Part shown: positions 31,794 to 39,817 of the stretch, piece by piece
Layout of the letters: each line of letters opens with the position of its first letter
Position numbering within the stretch: position 1 is the stretch's first letter
Assembly (NCBI RefSeq): GCF_021555175.1
Contig: NZ_JAKGRW010000006.1
Coordinates: 248,001 to 312,000 of the forward strand
Reading direction: 5' to 3'
DNA: 64,000 bases
From: Nocardioides alcanivorans
Lineage (GTDB): Bacteria; Actinomycetota; Actinomycetes; Propionibacteriales; Nocardioidaceae
Notes under the pieces: generated by a model
Seen by the model: the letters and a program-made list of their open reading frames with translations, nothing else
Databases searched by the model: none
Told to the model about the DNA's origin: nothing
Program-made: the position numbers and the translations under genes

Positions 31794-32675
31794 ATGCGGT
31801 TGTTCGCCGCGGTCGTGCCGCCCGGGGAAGTGGTCGAGGATCTCGACTTCTTTCTCGAGGCTCGGCGCGCCGTGGCGGACTTCCGTTGGACGGATTCCTC
31901 CCAGTTCCACGTCACTCTTGCGTTCATGGCCGACGCGGAGGAGTGGCGCGTCGATGACTACGTGAGCCGACTTGCGGGTGCGTTGGACGGCAGTGCGGCG
32001 CCCGAGCTTCGACTGTCGGGAGCTGTCGCATTTCCCCACGTCGCCGGCGCGAAGGTGCTGGCCGCACGCGTCGACTCGGACTTCGACGACGATCTCGCTG
32101 CGCTGGATGCGTTGGCGGTGCGGACGCGGAATGCCGCCGTACGCTCCGGGATCGAGGTCGACGGCGCTGGGTTCCGACCGCATGTCACCGTCGCCAGGGT
32201 GCGCCGGCCCATGGACGTGACCCGATGGTTCCAACTCCTTGAGACCTACGACGGCCCCGCTTGGTCCGTCGACCACGTCGCAGTGATCGCCTCACATCTG
32301 GGCGAGGGCCGCCGCGGCGCACCACGCCACGAGGTCGTCGCCCAGATCCCCTCGGCTGACCCGCCCATCCCGCTGGTCGAGTCTGTAACCCGCCGGTCGA
32401 GCCCGTATGCCGCCGGTCGAGCCCGTATGCCGGTGGTCGAGCCCGTATGCCGGTGGTCGAGCCTGTATGCCGGTGGTCGAGCTTGTCGAGACCCCGCCCC
32501 GGGCCGTGCTGGTGACCCGTTGGTCGAGCTTGTCGAGACCTTCCGTCCGGGGTGTCGAGACCCTGCCCCGGGCCGTGCCGTCCGGGGCAACCTCCTCGCT
32601 GGGGCGGCGCGTCGTGCGCACGGTCCTGCGTGTGGGTTGCGTCGGGTGGGCGCCCGCCGCGGCCAAGCCCCTTGA
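31794..32675 (+). CDS. thpR: RNA 2',3'-cyclic phosphodiesterase (2'-5' RNA ligase family), C-terminus run on into repeats
   Basis: Member of the 2H phosphoesterase superfamily. Both catalytic HxT motifs are present (FHVTLAF near residue 41 and FRPHVTVARV near residue 129). The recognisable domain ends near residue 187 (about 32355), normal for ThpR. The open frame then runs about 105 more residues through the GGTCGAGCC-type repeat field, yielding low-complexity Ser/Arg/Gly-rich sequence (RRSSPYAAGRA). The native stop seems to have been replaced by repeat sequence. Whether the tail is made is unknown. It is two bases downstream of nusB. Confidence 0.85.
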   Translation: MRLFAAVVPPGEVVEDLDFFLEARRAVADFRWTDSSQFHVTLAFMADAEEWRVDDYVSRLAGALDGSAAPELRLSGAVAFPHVAGAKVLAARVDSDFDDDLAALDALAVRTRNAAVRSGIEVDGAGFRPHVTVARVRRPMDVTRWFQLLETYDGPAWSVDHVAVIASHLGEGRRGAPRHEVVAQIPSADPPIPLVESVTRRSSPYAAGRARMPVVEPVCRWSSLYAGGRACRDPAPGRAGDPLVELVETFRPGCRDPAPGRAVRGNLLAGAARRAHGPACGLRRVGARRGQAP

Positions 32676-32990
32676 CGCTCCGTCGGCAACCCCGGACGTC
32701 CCACCCCGGCCCCATGCTCGTTGGTCGGGCCTGTATCCCGGTGGTCGAGCCTGTACCCCGTTGGTCGAGCCTGTACCCCGTTGGTCGAGCCCACGGCATC
32801 CCGCCGGTCGAGCCCGTACGTCGTCGGTCGCGTCCGTGCGTCGTTGGTCGAGCTTGTCGAGACCAGCTCTGACCCGCGGGGCAAGGTCTCGACAGGCTCG
32901 ACCACCGGGATCCTGTCCTCGAGCCCACGGCATCCCCGCCGGTCGAGTCCGTACGTCGTTGGTCGAGCTTGTCGAGACCCCCGCCCCCTC
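32378..32990. repeat. Dispersed repeat field with 20-nt tandem units
   Basis: At 32397-32480 four consecutive units of GGTCGAGCCCGTATGCCGGT run in 20-nt steps and end in a long inverted unit GGTCGAGCTTGTCGAGACC. A second tandem block (32722-32870) uses GGTCGAGCCTGTACCCCGTT-like units and again ends in the long unit. Single units lie between, and one in the opposite orientation is near 32885. The stretch 32580-32700 is non-repetitive. Open frames through the field are artefacts of repetition. No separate gene is supported. Confidence 0.9.
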
Positions 32991-33015
32991 TGGTCGGTGT
33001 GGTGGCGTGCCTGTG

Positions 33016-33043
33016 CCCCGGGAGAGCGTGTGTTCTCCCGGGG
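33016..33043 (-). terminator. Hairpin downstream of the HNH gene remnant
   Basis: Arms CCCCGGGAGA and TCTCCCGGGG with an eight-base loop lie 57 bases beyond the minus-strand stop of the HNH fragment. It is probably the native terminator of that disrupted gene. Confidence 0.65.
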
Positions 33044-33099
33044 TGGGCGGGCGGTGCATTGTTCGGCAGGTCCTGATCGTGCTGTGTGGCCGGTGGTGC

Positions 33100-33232
33100 T
33101 CAGCTGGTGTCGGTGGTGTCGTGGGTGCCTTGGGGTGTGACCAGCCAGGTCCTGTCGTGCTGGCTGGTCCAGATATAGGTTCCGTCCCGGGTTCGGCGAT
33201 AACGCCACTTACCGTGGGTTTTCATCAGGTGG
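33100..33232 (-). pseudogene. C-terminal fragment of a DUF222/HNH (13E12-type) endonuclease
   Basis: Reading the minus strand into the stop at 33100-33102 gives about 44 residues beginning HLMKTHGKWRYRRTRDG and containing TYIWTSQHDRTWLV, the typical tail of the HNH domain in the actinobacterial 13E12/DUF222 family. The upstream part ends exactly at the IS inverted repeat. The N-terminal piece of such a gene is on the other side of the IS in the same orientation, so both fragments probably belonged to one gene whose middle is gone. Confidence 0.8.
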
Positions 33233-33270
33233 TGAATCGCACTGGGTTTCGTTCCGCTTGATCAGTCAGG

Positions 33271-33591
33271 ATGGGAACGATGGCCAGGTATACGAACGAG
33301 ATGCGTGAGCGGGCAGTGCGGATGGTCGCTGAGGTCCGCCCGGAGCACCCGCACGAGACGGCAGCGTTGCGGCACGTCGCGGGGTTGCTGGGGATGAACG
33401 TCGAGACCCTGCGGCTGTGGGTCCACCGTGCTGAGGTCGACGCCGGGAAGCGGCCCGGGACCACGACGGATGAGGCGGAGGAGATCAAGCGCCTCAAGCG
33501 TGAGGTAGCCGAGCTCCGCAGGGCGAACGAGATCTTGAAGTCCGCCTCAGTGTTTTTCGCCAAGGAACTCGACCGCCCCACGACGAGATGA
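33271..33591 (+). CDS. IS3-family transposase OrfA
   Basis: A 106-residue DNA-binding half-transposase: helix-turn-helix region (AALRHVAGLLGMNVETLRLWV) followed by a leucine-zipper-like segment (EIKRLKREVAELRRANEIL). A second in-frame ATG at 33280 (MARYTNEMRERAVRM) is an equally good start and is commoner in relatives. The end overlaps orfB by four bases (ATGA), where IS3 elements usually use a -1 frameshift to make OrfAB. Confidence 0.92.
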   Translation: MGTMARYTNEMRERAVRMVAEVRPEHPHETAALRHVAGLLGMNVETLRLWVHRAEVDAGKRPGTTTDEAEEIKRLKREVAELRRANEILKSASVFFAKELDRPTTR

Positions 33592-34525
33592 TCCGCTACA
33601 TCGACGAGCACAAGGATCAGTTCGGGGTCGAGGCCATCTGCCGGGTGCTGCGTCCGGCAGTTCGTGGGTTCATCACCTCCCGTGGCTACCGGGCCGCGAA
33701 GACCAGAGCCCCGTCGGCGCGGTCGTTGAAGGACGAGTTGCTGGTGCCGGAGATCGCCCGGTTGCACGTCGAGAACTACGGCGTCTACGGGGTCCGGAAG
33801 ATGCACGCCCTGATGCGACGCCAGGGCTGGGAGATCGGTCGCGATCAGACCGCTCGGCTGATGAAACTCGCCGACGTTCGTGGGGTGAAGCGGTCGAAGA
33901 AGGTGTTCACCACGAAGCCGGATCCGGCGGCGGTGAAGCCGGCCGACTTGGTCCAACGGCGCTTCCACGCGCCCGCGCCGCGGCGGCTATGGGTTGCCGA
34001 CATCACCTACGTCGCGACCTGGTCGGGGTTCGCCTACGTGGCGTTCGTGACCGACGTCTACTCACGCCGGATCGTCGGGTGGAACGTCGCCGCGACGTTG
34101 AAGGCCGACATCCTCCCTTGCAGGCGCTCGACATGGCCGCGTGGGACGCAAAGCGCGAGGGCGCGGTCGATCTGACCGGGCTGGTCCATCACGCCGACCA
34201 CGGCTCGAACTACCTCTCGATCGTCTACACCGACCGAATCGGCGAACTCGGCGCGAAGCCCTCCACGGGCACCGTCGGCGACTCCTTCGATAACGCGCTG
34301 GCCGAGGCCGTCAACGGGCTCTACAAGACCGAACTCATCAGACGGCGCGGGCCGTGGCGCACGATCGAGCAGGTCGAGCTCGCGACGCTGGAGTACGTGT
34401 GGTGGTGGAACAACCAACGCCTTCACGGGGAGCTCGACATGCGCACCCCGCTCGAGGTCGAGGCCGCGTACTACGCTGCCCAAGAATCATCCCGGCCAGC
34501 ACTCGCTGTCCAAGGGAACGCATAG
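33588..34525 (+). CDS. IS3-family transposase OrfB (one apparent frameshift)
   Basis: DDE integrase-fold transposase (rve domain). First Asp in WVADITYVATWSG, second in LVHHADHGSNY, and the Glu in DNALAEAVNGLYKTEL. The C-run at 34115-34117 is one base short; adding C reads D-I-L-P-L-Q-A-L and gives 312 residues. If the indel is real the element is inactive, but the same type of error runs through the whole window. The stop overlaps the right inverted repeat. Confidence 0.9.
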
Positions 34526-34547
34526 GAACGAAACCCAGTGCGATTCA

Positions 34548-34931
34548 CATCTCGAGGGCTTCGACCTTGGCCCACAAGTGGGGCAGCCGGTGGACCAGGT
34601 CGAGGGCGTCGGCGACCAGCGCGAACCCGGCACTACGCGAGATCCCGGCGGAGGCGGCGAGCTCCTCGACCGCGAACAGGGCGACATCGGGGGTGCCGTC
34701 ACCGGAGATCTTGTCTTCACAGTCGGTCGGGAACAGGGTTTCGTCACCCACCACTGCCTTCGGGTGCTCCGGAGACGGCGGGTGCATGATCGCCCACTGG
34801 TAGGCCAAACGCAGCTTCTTGCGGGCCATCTTCAACTCGATGACCCGGTCTTCGGCCAGGAAGCCGAGCAGGGTCCCGCCATCGAGGTCAGAGACCTCGT
34901 AGGGCTGGTGGCGGGCGTCGATTTCGATCAT
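34548..34931 (-). pseudogene. N-terminal fragment of a DUF222/HNH (13E12-type) endonuclease
   Basis: Minus-strand frame of 128 residues starting MIEIDARHQPYEVSDLDGG and including VEELAASAGISRSAGFALVADALDL, the N-terminal pattern of the 13E12/DUF222 family. Translation ends in the stop codon TGA supplied by the IS terminus (EALEM then stop). Full-length members run to several hundred residues with an HNH domain at the C-terminus, so most of the protein is missing. Confidence 0.8.
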
Positions 34932-35021
34932 GGAACCAGTCCAACATTTGGCTCCGACACAACCCGACGATCACGAACTCAACCTGTGGACAACCACCAC
35001 CGGGCTGCCGGAACGAGGTCT

Positions 35022-35312
35022 CGACAAGCTCGACCAACGGGGGTGGGGTCGGGCGAAGTGGTCTCGACAGGCTCGACCTCCGAACCGGTCTCGACAGGCT
35101 CGACCTCCGGTCCGGTCTCGACAGGCTCGACCTCCGGTCCGGTCTCGACAGGCTCGACCTCCGGTCCGGTCTCGACGGGCTCGACCTCCGGGGGTGGGCG
35201 AGGTGGTCTCGACGGGCTCGAGCTCCGAACCGGGCTCGACGGGCTCGAGCTCCGATCCGGTCTCGACGGGCTCGACCTCCGGGGTGGGCGGCGGGGTCTC
35301 GGCGCGCTCGAC
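35022..35312. repeat. Dispersed repeat array with 27-nt tandem units
   Basis: About ten units of GGTCTCGACAGGCTCGACC (some with AAG or GGG in the centre). Several run in exact 27-nt steps with the spacer TCCGGTCC, and the unit then drifts to GGCTCGACGGGCTCGAGC. All point the same way. The array lies between the HNH remnant and the acetoacetate-decarboxylase-like gene; the rest of the gap (34932-35021) holds no gene. Confidence 0.9.
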
Positions 35313-35339
35313 CAACGAACGTGGGCGCGGTCGGGGTGG

Positions 35340-36039
35340 TCAGAAGGGGGTGGGGGCGCCGAGGGTGAAGTTGGTGCGGTCGAGGACCGCGCCCTTGTGG
35401 CTGCCGGGGACGAGCCAGGTGGCGAGGGGGCCGTCTGAGGTGACGTCGACGTCGACGCTGGCCAAGCGCATCCTGCCGGAGGCCTTGAGACGGGTGCCGC
35501 GTAGCGATCCGTCGGGGAACTGCTGGATCACCCGGGCGCGGCTGAAGACGGGGAGACGAGGCCCTTTCGCGCGGATCGTCGTGTTGACCGACCACGCACG
35601 GTCCGTTGCGCACGTCGCCCCGAAGGAGGCGCCGGTCGGCGCGCCGGTGAAGCGCGAGAGGGTCTTGGGGATCGACCAGTTGCCGCGCCCGCCGACGAGG
35701 CTGGTGGGGAGTCCACCGACATGAACGGGATCGTGCCGATGAACCTGCGACCCGCGCGCATTCCGATCACGCCGAACACCTCGTCGTAGCGCCCTACCGG
35801 AGTGTCGGCGTACCGCACCAGTCCACCGATCACCACTGCTGCCTTCCCGCGCGCTCGCAGCGCGGGCGGGAGCGCGTCGTTCGCTTCGGGGGTGGCCTTG
35901 CTCCACCAGACGACGGCCGAAGCGACGACCGCCCAGGGGGCCGGCGCCTCGTTCGGGGGAGAGTGGCCTCGAGGTCGGCGGGCAGGGTGCACTCCGGTAC
36001 GCCGGGGACGTCGATCAGCGAGAAGGTCATGGCGGACAT
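35340..36039 (-). CDS. Acetoacetate decarboxylase-like protein (two apparent frameshifts)
   Basis: After correction a 233-residue protein: MSAMTFSLIDVPGVPECTL, then a segment with VVASAVVWWSKA, YDEVFGVIGMRAGRRFIGTIPFMSVDS and a C-terminal beta-rich region (NTTIRAKGPRLPVFSRARV). The overall pattern suggests the acetoacetate decarboxylase-like fold; the catalytic lysine of the true enzyme was not identified, so a decarboxylase activity should not be assumed. Frame breaks at 35955-35959 and 35706-35709 are each one C short on the coding strand. It diverges from pyrR. Confidence 0.65.
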
Positions 36040-36151
36040 ACTGCCGGTACGTGAGCGCTCTGTCACCAGATGCCGCGAGTTCGACCGACTGGTGAGCCAC
36101 CCCGCGGCACTGGGCACAGCGAGACCGGCTGATATCTTCGGCCGCGGTCAA

Positions 36152-36189
36152 CATCCTTTAACGAGCCGTCCCGTGAGGCGGAGAAGGAG
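36152..36189 (+). promoter_or_regulatory. PyrR-type RNA leader before pyrR-pyrB-pyrC
   Basis: The segment contains CCTTTAACGAGCCGTCCCGT followed by GAGGCGGAGAAGGAG. It shows the PyrR-binding hairpin pattern (short GCC/GGC stem, conserved loop with GTCCCGTGAG) and overlaps the Shine-Dalgarno AGAAGGAG. A near-identical copy stands before carA. In mycobacteria such leaders act by PyrR and UMP blocking translation; the same mode is inferred here because no terminator stem separates the site from the start codon. Confidence 0.8.
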
Positions 36190-36198
36190 TCGGCAGTG

Positions 36199-36780
36199 AT
36201 GCCAACCAACCCAGAAGGCGACCGCGGACGAGCCGTCCTCGACGCCCAGGACATCAACCGGGCGCTCACCCGCATCGCTCACGAGATCCTCGAGCGCAAT
36301 CGCGGTGCGGAGGACCTGATCCTGCTCGGGCTCCCGACCCGCGGCGTGCCGCTGGCCCGGCGCATCGCGGAACGCATCGGCGAGGTGGAGGGCCACGTCC
36401 CCGATTCGGGTTCGCTCGACGTCACCCTCTACCGCGACGACCTGCGTCAACACCCCACCCGCGGGCCACAGCGCACCGACATCCCGGGCGGCGCGGTCGA
36501 CGGCAAGACGGTCGTGCTCGTCGACGACGTCCTCTATTCGGGCCGCACCATCAGGGCCGCACTCGATGCCCTGGCCGACCACGGCCGCCCCGCCGCCGTG
36601 CGGCTCGCAGTACTTGTGGACCGCGGCCACCGCGAGCTCCCGATCCGCGCCGACCATGTCGGCAAGAACCTGCCCAGTGCGCGTACCGAACGCGTGATGG
36701 TGCGCCTCGAGGAGAGCGACGGGTACGACGAGGTGCGCATCGCCGACCAGGTCGTGCCGACGACGGAGGCGCGCGCATGA
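36199..36780 (+). CDS. pyrR: Bifunctional pyr operon regulator/uracil phosphoribosyltransferase PyrR
   Basis: RNA-binding regulator of pyrimidine genes with residual uracil phosphoribosyltransferase activity. It shows [25 protein letters not shown] and the PRPP loop [13 protein letters not shown]. Length is about 193 residues. GTG 36196 and ATG 36199 are adjacent; ATG is preferred by spacing to AAGGAG. It is first in its unit and presumably regulates both leaders. Its stop overlaps the pyrB start (ATGA). Confidence 0.95.
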   Translation: MPTNPEGDRGRAVLDAQDINRALTRIAHEILERNRGAEDLILLGLPTRGVPLARRIAERIGEVEGHVPDSGSLDVTLYRDDLRQHPTRGPQRTDIPGGAVDGKTVVLVDDVLYSGRTIRAALDALADHGRPAAVRLAVLVDRGHRELPIRADHVGKNLPSARTERVMVRLEESDGYDEVRIADQVVPTTEARA

Positions 36781-37705
36781 AGCACCTGCTCAGCATCGAC
36801 GACGTGACGGCCGACGACGTCAGCACACTCTTCGAGACGGCTGCCGAGATGCACGACGTGCAGAACCGGTCGGTCAAGAAGCTCCCTGCCCTGCGTGGTC
36901 GCACGGTGATCAATCTCTTCTTCGAGGACTCGACCCGAACCCGCTCCAGCTTCGAGATCGCCGGCAAGTGGCTCTCCGCCGACGTCATCAACATCTCCGC
37001 CAAGGGATCCTCCGCCAGCAAGGGGAGAGCCTGCGCGACACCGTGAAGACCGTGACCGCCATGGGTGTCGACGGCCTCGTGGTCCGCCACTCGGCCAGCG
37101 GAGCGGCGCAGCAGATCAGCGAGTGGGTCGACGTGGGCGTGGTCAACGCCGGCGACGGCACTCACGAGCACCCCACTCAGGCCCTGCTCGACGCCTACAC
37201 GCTCATCCGGCAACTGGGCAGCCTCCAAGGCCGCCACATCGTGCTCGTCGGCGACCTCACCCACAGCCGCGTCTTCCGCTCCAACGTGAAGCTGCTGCCC
37301 AAGCTCGGAGCCGAGGTGACCGTCGTCGCCCCACCGACGCTGATGCCGAGCGGCATCGACTCGTGGGCGCGCGACGCGGGCTTCGAGACCAGCTGGGATC
37401 TCGACGAGGTGCTGCCCAAGGCCGACGCCGTGATGATGCTCCGGGTCCAGAAGGAGCGGATGCAGGGCGGCTTCTTCCCGACGCCGCGCGAATACACCGT
37501 CGGCTACGGGCTCACCCGCGACCGGCTCTCCCTGCTCAAGCCCGATACGCCCATCTGCCACCCCGGCCCGATGAACCGCGGACTCGAGATCGCTGCCGAC
37601 GCCGCCGACGCTGCTTCGTCGCTGGTGCTCGACCAGGTCTCGTCCGGCGTCGCTGTCCGGATGGCCGTGCTCTACCACCTGCTCGCCGGAGAGGAAACCG
37701 CCTGA
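36777..37705 (+). CDS. pyrB: Aspartate carbamoyltransferase catalytic chain (one apparent frameshift)
   Basis: Joins carbamoyl phosphate and aspartate. The carbamoyl-phosphate loop [13 protein letters not shown], the [11 protein letters not shown] motif and the C-terminal [12 protein letters not shown] are intact. The frame breaks at 37022-37025: AAGGGGAGAGC should read AAGGGCGAGAGC, restoring the invariant S-K-G-E-S-L loop. Corrected length is 309 residues. No pyrI regulatory gene is present, as usual for actinobacteria. Overlaps pyrR and pyrC. Confidence 0.94.
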
Positions 37706-38973
37706 TGAGCACCCCGATCGTCGTCCGTGCCGCCACCTTGCCCACGGGGGACCGTGTCGACCTGTTGATCGCCGACGGCCGGATCGCTGCCGTGGGCAGC
37801 GTCGACACCCCGGCGGGCGCCGAGATCGTCGATGCGGACGGTCTCGTCGCGCTGCCTGGCCTCGTCGACCTGCACACCCACCTGCGTGAGCCCGGCCGGG
37901 AGGACGCAGAGACCGTCCTGACCGGATCGCGGGCCGCGGCCGCGGGCGGCTACACCGCGGTGCTCGCAATGGCCAACACCAACCCCGTGACCGACACGGC
38001 CGAGGCGGCCGAGCGGGTCTTCGACCTCGGGCGGACGGCCGGCCTGGTCGACGTGCAACCCGTCGGTGCCGTCACCCGAGGTCTCGGGGGCAAGGAGCTC
38101 GCTGAACTCGGCCTCATGGCGAGATCACGTGCCAACGTGCGGGTCTTCTCCGACGACGGCAAGTGCGTCGCCGATCCGCTGATCATGCGTCGGGCTCTCG
38201 AATACGTGAAGACCTTCGGCGGTGTGGTCAGCCAGCATGCCCAAGACCCCGCCCTGGCCGGACCGCAGGCCTGCTGCCACGAGGGTGAGCTCTCCGGTCA
38301 GTTGGGTCTCCCCGGATGGCCCGGCGTTGCCGAGGAGATCATCGTCGCCCGCGACGTGATGCTGGCCCGGCACACGGCGTCGCGGGTGCACATTGCCCAC
38401 GTCTCCACGGCCGGTTCGGTCGAGGTCATCCGCTGGGCCCGTCAGCAGGGCATCCAGGTCACCGCTGAGGTGACCCCGCACCACCTGCTCCTCACCACGG
38501 ATCTGCTCGTCGGCTACGACCCCACCTTCAAGGTCAACCCGCCGCTGCGGCCCGAGGAGGACACGCTCGCGCTGCGGGAGGCCCTGCGAGACGGCACGAT
38601 CGATGCTGTCGCCACCGACCACGCGCCGCACGCTCGTCACGACAAGCAGCACGCGTTCGTCGATGCCGCCTTCGGTATGCTCGGGCTCGAGACGGCGCTG
38701 GGCGTCGTACGCACGGCGGTGCCGGACCTGGCCTGGGCAGACGTCGCGCGCGTGATGTCGTTCAGTCCCGCCCGCATCGCGGGTCTCGAGGGCCAGGGCC
38801 GTCCGATCGCGGAGGGGGAGCCGGCCAACCTGACGCTGGTCGACCCCGACGCACAGGTGACGGTCGACCGCGACGACTCGCTCTCGCTGTCGCGCAACAA
38901 TCCCTGGCACGGTCGGCAGTTGACCACCGCGGTCGTGGCAACCTTCCTGCGTGGGCGCCGCACCTACGGCTGA
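37705..38973 (+). CDS. pyrC: Dihydroorotase
   Basis: Zinc amidohydrolase closing carbamoyl-aspartate to dihydroorotate; 422 residues, class I type. Metal ligands in GLVDLHTHLREPG near residue 50, further histidines in VSQHAQDP and VHIAHVST, and the catalytic Asp in AVATDHAPHA. ATG 37705 overlaps the pyrB stop. Its 3' end overlaps a convergent gene by ten bases, so this transcription unit ends here and carA begins another. Confidence 0.95.
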   Translation: MSTPIVVRAATLPTGDRVDLLIADGRIAAVGSVDTPAGAEIVDADGLVALPGLVDLHTHLREPGREDAETVLTGSRAAAAGGYTAVLAMANTNPVTDTAEAAERVFDLGRTAGLVDVQPVGAVTRGLGGKELAELGLMARSRANVRVFSDDGKCVADPLIMRRALEYVKTFGGVVSQHAQDPALAGPQACCHEGELSGQLGLPGWPGVAEEIIVARDVMLARHTASRVHIAHVSTAGSVEVIRWARQQGIQVTAEVTPHHLLLTTDLLVGYDPTFKVNPPLRPEEDTLALREALRDGTIDAVATDHAPHARHDKQHAFVDAAFGMLGLETALGVVRTAVPDLAWADVARVMSFSPARIAGLEGQGRPIAEGEPANLTLVDPDAQVTVDRDDSLSLSRNNPWHGRQLTTAVVATFLRGRRTYG

Positions 38974-39614
38974 TCAGCGGGGAGCGCGTTGTGCTTCCCC
39001 TTCGCCTTCACGCGCGTCGTGCCCTTGGCGACGCTGACGGTGTTGCGCTTGCCCTTGAGTCTCAACTCCGACAGCGACGTGTGCGCCAGTCGGTTGCGGT
39101 TGCCGACCACCTTGGACGACGTGGTGTCGCCCGCGAGCACCTTGTTGCGATTGCCCTTGGTGACCACGCGAAGCACCGAGTCGGCCACCACGAGACTCCT
39201 GTTCGCTCTTATCCGGGCCCTCTCGAGCAATCCGTCGACCTCGATGGCGTTGTGCTTGCCGCGTACCTTCACCTTCCGCATGGAACCGGCGTGGACCGTG
39301 TTGGCGACGCCGGAGACCACGGTGTCGTAGAGAATCGTGCCCTCGACGACGTTGCGGTCGCCGAGGACCTCGAGCCTTGCCACGTAACGGACGTCGACCG
39401 TGGAGCCGTGAGCGGTGATGCGCAGGGTGCTGCACTCGCCGGTCAGTCGGTAGTCGGTGTTGTCCCGGTCGAGCACCACCAATCCGCCCGTCAGGCTCGA
39501 GCACGACTTCAGCACCCGGGCGTGGGCCGGTACGTCGCTCCCCACCATCACGAGTGCGGTTGCGGCGAGGGCGCCCGCAGCAAGAACGGCTGCGGACCGG
39601 GACGGAGCGGGCAC
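38964..39614 (-). CDS. Secreted DUF3060-like beta-repeat protein
   Basis: A 216-residue exported protein. The N-terminal signal peptide has a short basic end, an alanine-rich core (AAVLAAGALAATALVMVG) and an AHA cleavage site near residue 34. The mature part repeats G-x-x-N-x-V/I units (GDRNVVEG, GKHNAIEV, GNRNKVLAG, GNRNRLAH, GKRNTVSV), the pattern of DUF3060 beta-solenoid-like proteins. Two cysteines (KSCSS, GECST) may pair. GTG 39614 has GGAGG upstream; an earlier TTG at 39650 is possible. It sits antisense between pyrC and carA, and its function is unknown. Confidence 0.75.
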   Translation of the reverse strand: MPAPSRSAAVLAAGALAATALVMVGSDVPAHARVLKSCSSLTGGLVVLDRDNTDYRLTGECSTLRITAHGSTVDVRYVARLEVLGDRNVVEGTILYDTVVSGVANTVHAGSMRKVKVRGKHNAIEVDGLLERARIRANRSLVVADSVLRVVTKGNRNKVLAGDTTSSKVVGNRNRLAHTSLSELRLKGKRNTVSVAKGTTRVKAKGKHNALPADQP

Positions 39615-39773
39615 GGTGACCTCCAGTTGCGTACTACCGGTACGTACCAACGGTATGGGCCATCGGGCACATATGCTGCTTCCGCTCGCGTGAGCCTGCC
39701 CACACGCCCATCCAGAGGGCGGAGTCAGCGTCGGGTCCGACGCCGGTCGCTGCTAAGGTTCCAGCTGTTTGCC

Positions 39774-39812
39774 CATCCTTTAACGAGCCGTCCTGTGAGG
39801 CGGAGAAGGAGG
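39774..39812 (+). promoter_or_regulatory. PyrR-type RNA leader before carA-carB-pyrD-pyrK-pyrD2-pyrF
   Basis: Matches the leader before pyrR base for base over nearly 40 nt, apart from GTCCTGTGAG in place of GTCCCGTGAG and the last base. It overlaps the Shine-Dalgarno AGAAGGAGG, five bases before the GTG of carA. An extended -10-like TGCTAAGGT lies upstream near 39751. It places the second pyrimidine unit under the same PyrR control. Confidence 0.8.
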
Positions 39813-39817
39813 TCGGC

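Larger units (their letters stand above)
33233..34547 (+). mobile_element. IS3-family insertion sequence
   Basis: About 1.3 kb bounded by perfect inverted repeats of 24 bp (33232-33255 and 34525-34548), with TG...CA at the likely termini. It holds overlapping orfA and orfB of the IS3 type. The bases outside the two ends (GGTGG on the left, CATCT or ATCTC on the right) do not match, so no target duplication is seen. It sits in a DUF222/HNH gene with the middle missing. Confidence 0.93.

Noticed and set aside
32185..33208. Long minus-strand and plus-strand open frames across the 32.4-33 kb repeat field
   Set aside because: Their translations are periodic copies of the repeat in several frames (STTG, VEPV, ARPTG type strings) with no domain; they are by-products of GC-rich repetition.
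33588..33591. orfA/orfB overlap of the IS counted as a sequencing indel
   Set aside because: IS3 elements normally have orfB in the -1 frame with a short overlap, so this one is biological; only the break at 34115-34117 is suspect.
34888..35724. Open frames over the 35.0-35.3 kb array on both strands
   Set aside because: They consist mainly of the 27-nt repeat translated as SRQARPP or RACRDRTGG and extend into the ADC-like gene out of frame.
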